Source of the DNA: CALDSL01 sp039810245
Lineage (GTDB): Bacteria > Chloroflexota > Anaerolineae > Anaerolineales > Anaerolineaceae
NCBI GenBank assembly: GCA_039810245.1
Contig: JBDHWQ010000046.1
Coordinates: 1-9,760, forward strand
Direction: 5' to 3'
DNA length: 9,760 bases
Notes under the pieces: generated by a model
Told to the model about the DNA's origin: nothing
The model's database searches: none
What the model saw: only the letters and a program-made list of their open reading frames with translations
Program-made: the position numbers and the translations under genes
In this document: positions 1 through 8,184 of the stretch, in pieces
How positions within the stretch are numbered: position 1 is the stretch's first letter
Layout of the letters: each line of letters begins with the position of its first letter

Positions 1-773
1 ACCAGGAAGGACAGCGGAACCAGCCAGGCAGCCAGCTTAGCGGTGCGGCAGTATTCCTTCTTCACACCCTTCGCCGCTTCGGCATCCGCCTTGAACTTGA
101 GGTATTCGGTATCCGAGGTGGTTCCCGCGGCGATATCCTTGCGCACCACGAAGAACCATGCCACTGCCAGGGCAACCACCGAGGCAACTGCGTCGAGCAC
201 CAGGGCAGCCGAGTTGATTTCAGCAACGCTCAGGCCGGCGGCTTCCGCGGTCAGCTTGGGGGCAGCCTGGATAACAAAGTCACCCGAGAGGCCCACACCG
301 TGGCCGAACAGGTTCATGGCCATAGCGGTGGAGATGGCGGGCAGGCCAACCGCGCGCGCGGCGGGGAAGACCACCGTGCCAACCAGGGCATTGGCGGGCG
401 AGGGCCAGATGAACAGGGCAAAGACCAGCATCACCACGCCGGTGACCCACCAGGCTACCTTGGGGCCGCGCATCAGCCGGCTGAATGGCGTGACCATCAG
501 CTCGATGGCGCCGATTTTTTCCAGCGCTTTGGCCAGCGAAACCACCACAGAAATGATGAAGACCACGTCGAGCAAGACGATACCGGCGCGGACCATGCCG
601 TTGAAAATCGTCTGCAACCCGCCGATCGGTGTTCCCAGGATGATCCATCCAAGGATGAACATGCCAATGATGGCGACCATACCGGTGTCCCGTTTCATCG
701 CCAGGAAGACAAAAATCAGAATAACGAAGGCAGCATATACCCAATGGGCTGCGGTGAGCGTAACTGTTTCCAT
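1..773 (-). CDS. Polytopic membrane permease, N-terminal part (partial at left edge)
   Basis: The frame opens with ATG at 773, preceded by a strong Shine-Dalgarno (GGAGGA, about 8 nt upstream), and stays open for 257 codons to the window edge, so the C-terminus is missing. The product is a multi-pass membrane protein. Hydrophobic stretches are visible at about residues 11-26, 31-48, 64-83, 106-123, 128-150 and 189-210, followed by a charged cytoplasmic-looking segment (about 211-245) and the start of another membrane helix. A conserved-looking re-entrant type segment, NLFGHGVGLSGDFVIQAAPK (154-173), recalls substrate-binding loops of organic-anion permeases of the ion-transporter superfamily (GntP, CitMHS and relatives), but I cannot place it in one family. 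It lies 123 nt downstream of the FAD oxidoreductase gene with no terminator between them, so it probably imports the substrate of that enzyme or a related organic acid. Membrane protein: sure. Substrate: unknown. Confidence 0.75.
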   Translation of the reverse strand, partial: METVTLTAAHWVYAAFVILIFVFLAMKRDTGMVAIIGMFILGWIILGTPIGGLQTIFNGMVRAGIVLLDVVFIISVVVSLAKALEKIGAIELMVTPFSRLMRGPKVAWWVTGVVMLVFALFIWPSPANALVGTVVFPAARAVGLPAISTAMAMNLFGHGVGLSGDFVIQAAPKLTAEAAGLSVAEINSAALVLDAVASVVALAVAWFFVVRKDIAAGTTSDTEYLKFKADAEAAKGVKKEYCRTAKLAAWLVPLSFL

Positions 774-896
774 GAAAGCATTCCTCCAAAAAGGACGTCG
801 TTCTGGTACTGGATTGCGAGTGAAAAAGCGTTACGTGGCCGTAGGTTGTATAGCTGGTGGCTTCACCTCCGCGCTCAGGCCGGACAGAATAACGAA

Positions 897-2177
897 CTAG
901 AAGGCCGGTTGGGCAAACACATCTTTCATCCCAGCAGCTTCCACGCGCTGCTGGACTGCCGCGACATTGGTTTCGTACAGGCCGAGTTCTTTCATCCGCT
1001 TGAAGTACGTGGCGCCGGAGAAGGTGTACTTCTGCGACATGCCCTCTTCAGTTTCCATCTGTACGCGGACGTAGTTGATTGCATCGCCAATGGCGGTAGA
1101 TGTCGGGATCGTGAGCAGGGGGGCGTTGCAGGCGTGCAGCACAGCGTTGCGCCCGGCAAGCATGCCGGTGACAACGGCTTCGGTATGACCTACCAGCAAC
1201 CCGGCTTTTTCACCGGCGCAGAACAGGTTGTTCAGGCCTTCCACCTGCAAATGATCGTCGCGCGGGGAGAGGGCCAGGTAGCGCATGGAGTTGCCCTTGC
1301 CGCCCGCGTACGGATCTTCATAGCGCGCGTTCTCGAGGCCGGGGACCTGGCGCAGCTCTTCCAGGGGGAAGAACGGGGTCATCAGCTTTACATGGCCGGT
1401 ATCGAGCAGGACCACGTTTTCGGCGAACTCGGGCAGCGCGTACTGCTGGCAGGCCTTGGTGGCCAGTTTTTCGGTGTGGACCATCTCGGCCGGGATCGGC
1501 ACGACGGCGACGCCGGTTGCGTGCAGCCGGTCGGCAATTTCTTTGGAGACCGAGTCGAAATGCAGCTTGCACGAGCCGGACATAGCGCCAAAGGTGCCAT
1601 CGGGCTTGCGGCCAATCTTTTCGGGCACACCCGCGCGCCCGGCAATGCTGACGCGCCCGCCGAAGCTGGGGCAGCGCAGGACGCACATCGCGCAGCCGTT
1701 GCCGTATTTGAGGCAGTTGCCCTGCGGGCCGGCGGTGCCGGTGGTCTCGATGAAGATATCACCTTCGACGGGCTCGCGGTTTTCCACGCTGATGGCGCGG
1801 ATGGTCTGGCAAGAGGCGAGCACGTCGGTGGCGCGCCATTGCATGCGCACATCGATGCCTTTTGCGAGCAGGTACTTCTTGACGGCCGGCTCGATCAGGC
1901 TGACGTCGTACAGGCTGGCGTGCTTGTGACCGGGGAATTCCACATTGGCATGGCGGGAAACCTGGTCCATAATCTGAAATAAATCACCGCCGCCCATGGC
2001 AATTGCTTCTTCGGCAGCGGTGTAACGACCATTATTGCGGAAAATACCACCCACCAGGCCGGTGCCCAGCAGACAGTCCGTGCGTTCCAACAAAATTACC
2101 TCGGCTCCGGCCGCTTTTGCAGTGAGCGCAGCAGCGCAGCCAGCCCAACCTCCGCCAATAACAACGATCCTAGGCAT
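897..2177 (-). CDS. FAD-dependent oxidoreductase with four-cysteine motif
   Basis: This 426-residue protein starts at ATG 2177, preceded by GAGGAGG four bases upstream, and ends with TAG. The N-terminus is a Rossmann dinucleotide fold: GxGxxG at 8-13 (GGGWAG) and the acidic residue E31 that would hold the ribose of FAD. Near the C-terminus, NLFCAGEKAGLLVGHTEAVV (317-336) followed by GMLAGRNAV is the second FAD-contact block, in the style of GidA/TrmFO-like and FAD_oxidored proteins. Between them, residues 155-169 contain C-x6-C-x2-C-x3-C followed by P, which suggests an iron-sulfur cluster or a redox-active cysteine set; this is inference. It is too short and too different to be the tRNA enzymes MnmG or TrmFO. 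Likely role: oxidation of a small organic substrate, with electrons passed on via the Fe-S site or to ferredoxin or quinone. It appears to be the first gene of an operon with the downstream permease and has its own operator-bearing promoter, so it is probably under the neighbouring GntR regulator. Substrate unknown. Confidence 0.88.
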   Translation of the reverse strand: MPRIVVIGGGWAGCAAALTAKAAGAEVILLERTDCLLGTGLVGGIFRNNGRYTAAEEAIAMGGGDLFQIMDQVSRHANVEFPGHKHASLYDVSLIEPAVKKYLLAKGIDVRMQWRATDVLASCQTIRAISVENREPVEGDIFIETTGTAGPQGNCLKYGNGCAMCVLRCPSFGGRVSIAGRAGVPEKIGRKPDGTFGAMSGSCKLHFDSVSKEIADRLHATGVAVVPIPAEMVHTEKLATKACQQYALPEFAENVVLLDTGHVKLMTPFFPLEELRQVPGLENARYEDPYAGGKGNSMRYLALSPRDDHLQVEGLNNLFCAGEKAGLLVGHTEAVVTGMLAGRNAVLHACNAPLLTIPTSTAIGDAINYVRVQMETEEGMSQKYTFSGATYFKRMKELGLYETNVAAVQQRVEAAGMKDVFAQPAF

Positions 2178-2383
2178 AGTTCCTCCTCATGTCAAATCCA
2201 GTGGGTAAGGTATTCAATTGAGAAACGGGATGAAAAGAGTGGTGTAACCGAGCAAGGGGTATACGTACCCGCCACATTTTGCGGATGCTCTTCAAGAATG
2301 GTGATTCATTTGTGGCGGTGAGGAAAAATAAGATGCATCACTTCGACAGTGGGGGACAGTCTGCAAGCGATGTATATCTTATA
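2178..2383 (-). promoter_or_regulatory. Long 5' leader of the oxidoreductase/permease operon
   Basis: If transcription starts about 7 nt after the -10 box at 2390-2395, the mRNA carries an untranslated leader of roughly 205 nt before the ATG at 2177. It can fold one long-range stem: CCGCCACA (2269-2276) pairs perfectly with TGTGGCGG (2311-2318), closing a 34-nt loop. A small hairpin GGGTA/TACCC lies at 2257-2270. I see no convincing small ORF with a ribosome binding site and no riboswitch class I recognise. The last bases hold the GAGGAGG ribosome binding site. Function is unproven. Confidence 0.35.
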
Positions 2384-2399
2384 AGATATATAATATACA
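2371..2399. promoter_or_regulatory. Probable GntR operator at the oxidoreductase promoter
   Basis: A perfect 18-bp palindrome TATATCTTATAAGATATA lies at 2373-2390. It is nested with an outer inverted pair TGTATAT (2371-2377) and ATATACA (2393-2399). On the minus strand, this 29-bp block matches the block upstream of PFOR (ending TATACA at 3326) at about 20 of 29 positions when aligned on the shared TATACA end. The position over the -10 box and start site suggests repression. Assignment to the neighbouring GntR protein is inference; low complexity inflates the similarity. Confidence 0.5.
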
Positions 2400-2418
2400 C
2401 AAGTTCCGGGTTTGTCAA
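2390..2418 (-). promoter_or_regulatory. Sigma70-type promoter of the FAD oxidoreductase operon
   Basis: Read on the minus strand, a perfect -35 TTGACA (2418-2413) is followed by a 17-nt spacer and a -10 TATTAT (2395-2390). This is close to consensus in both boxes and spacing. The 18-bp palindrome at 2373-2390 starts on the last base of the -10 box and covers the expected start site, a classic repressor position. Confidence 0.7.
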
Positions 2419-2486
2419 GAGGAAATCAGGCCATTTCTTGATCCATTTGTGCATGTGTATACCAAACCGACCTGCCATATATAGGA

Positions 2487-2536
2487 AAACACCCCATGCG
2501 GACCGGCGGTATGCTGATCGTAGGCATGGGGTGTTT
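2487..2536 (-). terminator. Hairpin downstream of gntR
   Basis: AAACACCCCATGC (2487-2499) pairs perfectly over 13 bp with GCATGGGGTGTTT (2524-2536), leaving a 24-nt loop. It lies 24 nt after the stop of the GntR gene. On the minus strand the stem is followed by a short T-rich stretch (TTTTCCTATATAT), so it fits a weak intrinsic terminator that separates gntR from the oxidoreductase promoter further on. The large loop is unusual. Confidence 0.6.
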
Positions 2537-2560
2537 GCAGTTTTGTAAGGTCAATGCAGG

Positions 2561-3265
2561 TTACTCGGTATCGATACGCACGCGGTGGATGGCCTGCTCC
2601 AGCTCCTCAAAATCCTGCACATACAGGTCATTCATGGCGCTGCTAAGGTGCTGTTCCATACTGCTCACGGCAGCTTCCACATCGCCAGCGAGCAGCGCAT
2701 CCAGAATAGCCTGGTGCTCGGCCACCGATTTATCGCTGCGCATGCCTTGCGATACCGACAGCAGCCGGTAGCGGGTGAGATGATCCTCCAGGTTGCGCAG
2801 CATATCCTGCAACCGCTGGTTAGAGCAGCGTTGGTAAATGACGTGGTGGAATTTGCCGTTAATCTCCGAGGCTTTACTATAATTCTGCGCCTGGAGTGCT
2901 TTTTCATGTTCGTTTATCAGTTTTTGCAGCGTGGCGAAATCATCCTGCGTCAATGCCCTGGCCGCCAGCCGCACCGCCAGCCCTTCGAGGCAGATGCGGA
3001 TCTCGAAGATGTTGGTCATGTCCTGCTTATTGACGTCGGTGACAAAGGTGCCCTTATACGGCTGGCGCGTTACCAGTCCCTCGCGCTCGAGTCGCATCAA
3101 TGCATCGCGCACGGGGGTCTTACTGATGCGCAGCTGCGCGGCCAGCTCACCCTCCACCAGGTTCTGGTTGGGCAAAAATTCAAACGTCAGGATGGCCTGT
3201 TTGATTCTTTCGTACGCCAGCTTGTCTAAGGAAGGCGTGTCCATCAGGGGGCCAAGGGTACTCAT
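2561..3265 (-). CDS. GntR-family transcriptional regulator, FCD (FadR-like) subfamily
   Basis: This 234-residue protein starts at ATG 3265 with GGAGG just upstream (spacer only about 3-4 nt) and ends in TAA. Residues 12-77 form the GntR winged helix-turn-helix: LAYERIKQAIL, then the recognition region ELAAQLRISKTPVRDALMRL (40-59), EREGLV, and a wing PYKGTFV. Residues about 86-213 form an all-helical FCD effector domain. It carries the usual metal/ligand pattern as N136-x3-H140, H184 (in AEHQAIL) and H206; the first ligand is Asn where many members have Asp. FCD regulators usually sense small carboxylates and act as dimers on palindromes. The gene is transcribed away from PFOR through a shared operator-like palindrome. 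It most probably represses itself, PFOR and the oxidoreductase/permease operon, with an organic acid as inducer. Family assignment is firm; targets and ligand are inferred. Confidence 0.95.
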   Translation of the reverse strand: MSTLGPLMDTPSLDKLAYERIKQAILTFEFLPNQNLVEGELAAQLRISKTPVRDALMRLEREGLVTRQPYKGTFVTDVNKQDMTNIFEIRICLEGLAVRLAARALTQDDFATLQKLINEHEKALQAQNYSKASEINGKFHHVIYQRCSNQRLQDMLRNLEDHLTRYRLLSVSQGMRSDKSVAEHQAILDALLAGDVEAAVSSMEQHLSSAMNDLYVQDFEELEQAIHRVRIDTE

Positions 3266-3283
3266 AATCCTCCGAATTGCCTG

Positions 3284-3312
3284 TTGAAAGATGCGAAGTT
3301 ATAATATATAAT
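3284..3312 (+). promoter_or_regulatory. Promoter of the PFOR gene
   Basis: TTGAAA (3284-3289), a 17-nt spacer, and a perfect -10 TATAAT (3307-3312). The expected start is near 3319-3320, giving a leader of about 50 nt. The -10 box is the left arm of the palindrome at 3307-3324. Confidence 0.7.
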
Positions 3313-3326
3313 ATATATATTATACA
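3299..3326. promoter_or_regulatory. AT-only palindromic operator between gntR and PFOR
   Basis: TATAATATATATATTATA (3307-3324) is a perfect 18-bp palindrome made only of A and T, inside a longer AT run from 3299. It carries the -10 boxes of both divergent promoters and shares TATATAATATA with the site at 2387-2397. A dimeric GntR protein bound here would block both genes. Binding is inferred from position and symmetry. Confidence 0.55.
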
Positions 3327-3346
3327 ACACCCCTGCGTTTTTTCAA
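3319..3346 (-). promoter_or_regulatory. Promoter of the gntR gene, interlocked with the PFOR promoter
   Basis: Read on the minus strand: -35 TTGAAA (3346-3341), a 16-nt spacer, and -10 TATAAT (3324-3319). The expected start is near 3312, a leader of about 47 nt. Its -10 box is the right arm of the same palindrome, whose left arm is the PFOR -10 box, so the two polymerase sites overlap and should exclude each other. Confidence 0.65.
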
Positions 3347-3369
3347 TAAGCAAAATATAAAGGATGGTA

Positions 3370-6951
<3,582 letters not shown>

Positions 6952-6970
6952 GCTCAAGGGATCTATTAGT

Positions 6971-7010
6971 ACAACCTGCCTTTACGCTTATAATCGTAAA
7001 GGCAGGTTGT
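6971..7010. terminator. Perfect 16-bp hairpin between convergent genes
   Basis: ACAACCTGCCTTTACG (6971-6986) and CGTAAAGGCAGGTTGT (6995-7010) are exact reverse complements around an 8-nt loop. The hairpin begins 20 nt after the PFOR stop and lies 34 nt beyond the stop of the convergent minus-strand gene, so it can serve both. There is no clean T-run on either side (TTGATT on plus, ACTAATAG on minus). It is therefore either a U-poor terminator or a 3'-end stabilising structure. Confidence 0.7.
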
Positions 7011-7043
7011 TGATTCTGCAACAGACTTGCAAGGGCATGGCTT

Positions 7044-7484
7044 CTATTGAATTGAAAAACGAAAAGAAGCAATAAGATTCCTCATGTAAAAGAGTTTTAC
7101 CAGGTAGTTTCCTGTTCTGTCTTCGGATGGTAGCAATATTTTTTGACAATAGCTCTTACTATCTTTCAAAGGTAAGGAATCATAATATATTGGATACTTC
7201 TTGTTCTCCATAAATACATATACGTTTGGGTTAAACCCTTTGCGGGCATAGCGGAATTCTCCACATAAATACAAAAATTTGTCATCAGGGAATACGTTTC
7301 CACAATTCTGATTAGTATTAGGGCCTTGCTGGTAAATATCCTTCTCACAAACACGAATATTACTTACCGATAATATTCCAGCACCTGTTGGATCATCGTC
7401 TCTATATAGAACTGTTAAAACAAAAGCCAGCACAAGCAAGACAAAAGCTATAATCCAGAATATATATCTTTTTGTTGTAGTCAT
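7044..7484 (-). CDS. Small membrane-anchored extracytoplasmic protein, candidate immunity partner of the RHS tip
   Basis: I do not recognise the family. The frame allows a TTG start at 7496, but ATG 7484 is preferred. It gives 146 residues and places the start one base after the TAA of the upstream tip frame (TAA-A-ATG), typical of translational coupling; the ribosome binding site is weak. Residues 1-6 are basic or polar, 7-27 form one transmembrane helix or uncleaved signal anchor, and the remainder is a soluble, mostly beta-looking domain predicted outside the cell. Four cysteines (C46, C61, C74, C113) could make two disulfides. FMENKKYPIYY and the terminal FRFSIQ hint at an immunoglobulin-like sandwich; this is inference. 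The gene is AT-rich like the tip before it and unlike the GC-rich flanks. By analogy with RHS loci, where a small gene directly after the tip encodes immunity, it is a candidate immunity protein. It could instead be a surface accessory protein. Confidence 0.65.
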   Translation of the reverse strand: MTTTKRYIFWIIAFVLLVLAFVLTVLYRDDDPTGAGILSVSNIRVCEKDIYQQGPNTNQNCGNVFPDDKFLYLCGEFRYARKGFNPNVYVFMENKKYPIYYDSLPLKDSKSYCQKILLPSEDRTGNYLVKLFYMRNLIASFRFSIQ

Positions 7485-7485
7485 T

Positions 7486-8163
7486 TTATTTTCCAAAGGG
7501 CCAAAACGGTAAATCTACGTTCACTAATAATCTTGTCATTGCTTGTCCAACTAAACCACCCACATCCACTCCATTCATTCCAATATTTCCTCCAAAAACC
7601 AAACTGACCTGGTGATACTCAACAGTCCTGCCAGAACCGTTATCAATGAAGAAACTGAACGGTATATCTGCAGCGCTATCTGCTTCAATAGCTCTACCCC
7701 CTATTAAGCTATATCCTCCCTGTAAAGCTACATCTGCAGAACCAACAAGTCCCGCAAACACGGAAGGCCCTGCATAGTTTTCATTTTCACTTAAGCCGTA
7801 TACATTGGTGCTACCAACATATACTGACACGCTCATGAAATTAGGTGTACCAAGATAGCCATACCCTTCTTGGGATGAGAAAATACTTATTTCTCCAGAA
7901 CTCAAGTTAAATAGTATCAACAATTCAATAAATGTAAGACCCACTTCGGCTCCAGAGCCTCCCTGTACAGTAAGTCCGATATGTGTACCAACTGCGCTTG
8001 GAAATGTGTTCCAAATCCATTGTACAAAGGGAGAAGAGGGGCTCTTTGGCCTGTTAGGCAGAGTCGAGAGAGGATCACTTTTCCCATTCTCGCATTTCCC
8101 ATCCTCACCTTCTTCGCACGCCTTGTGCCCGGACGGATCAGAAAAACGTACTGGGTTATTCAA
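7486..8163 (-). CDS. RHS core end plus unique C-terminal tip, separated from its core by an in-frame stop
   Basis: This frame is the direct continuation of the RHS frame after the TAG at 8182-8184; codons run open from 8181. It begins with DRFSYT and LNNPVRFSDPSGHK, the conserved end of an RHS core including the DPxG motif near which tips are released. The only independent start is TTG at 8163, with no ribosome binding site, so separate translation is doubtful. After the DPSGH motif come a short linker with two cysteines (ACEEGEDGKCENG), a Ser/Pro-rich stretch, and about 165 residues of Gly/Ser-rich, beta-looking sequence (for example YGYLGTPNFMSVSVYVGSTN, NENYAGPSVFAGLVGSADVA) ending in PFWPFGK. 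I see no nuclease, ADP-ribosyltransferase or deaminase motif. Composition drops from GC-rich core to AT-rich tip, typical of exchangeable RHS tips. It may be a decayed remnant, a displaced tip, or be expressed by readthrough. Function of the tip is unknown. Confidence 0.7.
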   Translation of the reverse strand: MNNPVRFSDPSGHKACEEGEDGKCENGKSDPLSTLPNRPKSPSSPFVQWIWNTFPSAVGTHIGLTVQGGSGAEVGLTFIELLILFNLSSGEISIFSSQEGYGYLGTPNFMSVSVYVGSTNVYGLSENENYAGPSVFAGLVGSADVALQGGYSLIGGRAIEADSAADIPFSFFIDNGSGRTVEYHQVSLVFGGNIGMNGVDVGGLVGQAMTRLLVNVDLPFWPFGK

Positions 8164-8181
8164 TGTATAGGAAAACCGGTC

Positions 8182-8184
8182 CTA
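8182..8184 (-). other. In-frame amber codon interrupting the RHS gene
   Basis: The minus strand reads GGG AGT CCG ATG GCG TAG GAC CGG TTT TCC TAT. Flanking codons translate as GSPMA-stop-DRFSY, and the frame is unchanged on both sides. In related RHS proteins this place usually reads W-D-R-(Y/F)-(A/S)-Y, so a single TGG to TAG change explains it. TAG is a normal stop here: it ends PFOR, the FAD oxidoreductase and the small membrane gene at expected lengths. Confidence 0.85.

Noticed and set aside
300..1982. Long plus-strand open frame (560 codons) opposite the permease and FAD oxidoreductase
   Set aside because: It is antisense to two genes with clear family motifs and good ribosome binding sites, its translation is low-complexity (His/Gly/Gln-rich), and no start signal is seen.
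897..2177. MnmG (GidA) or TrmFO tRNA-modification enzyme
   Set aside because: The C-terminal block is similar, but the cysteine cluster, the N-terminal active-site region and the genomic context (permease, GntR) do not fit.
2487..2536. Terminal inverted repeats of a small mobile element
   Set aside because: The two arms are only 24 nt apart and lie just after a gene end, so a terminator hairpin is simpler; no target duplication seen.
2279..2548. 89-codon plus-strand open frame in the promoter region between the oxidoreductase and gntR genes
   Set aside because: No ribosome binding site, it crosses the operator and hairpin, and it gives no recognisable protein.
8182..8184. Genome-wide reassignment of TAG as a sense codon
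   Set aside because: The PFOR gene, the FAD oxidoreductase gene and the small membrane gene all end with TAG, PFOR at its normal family length.
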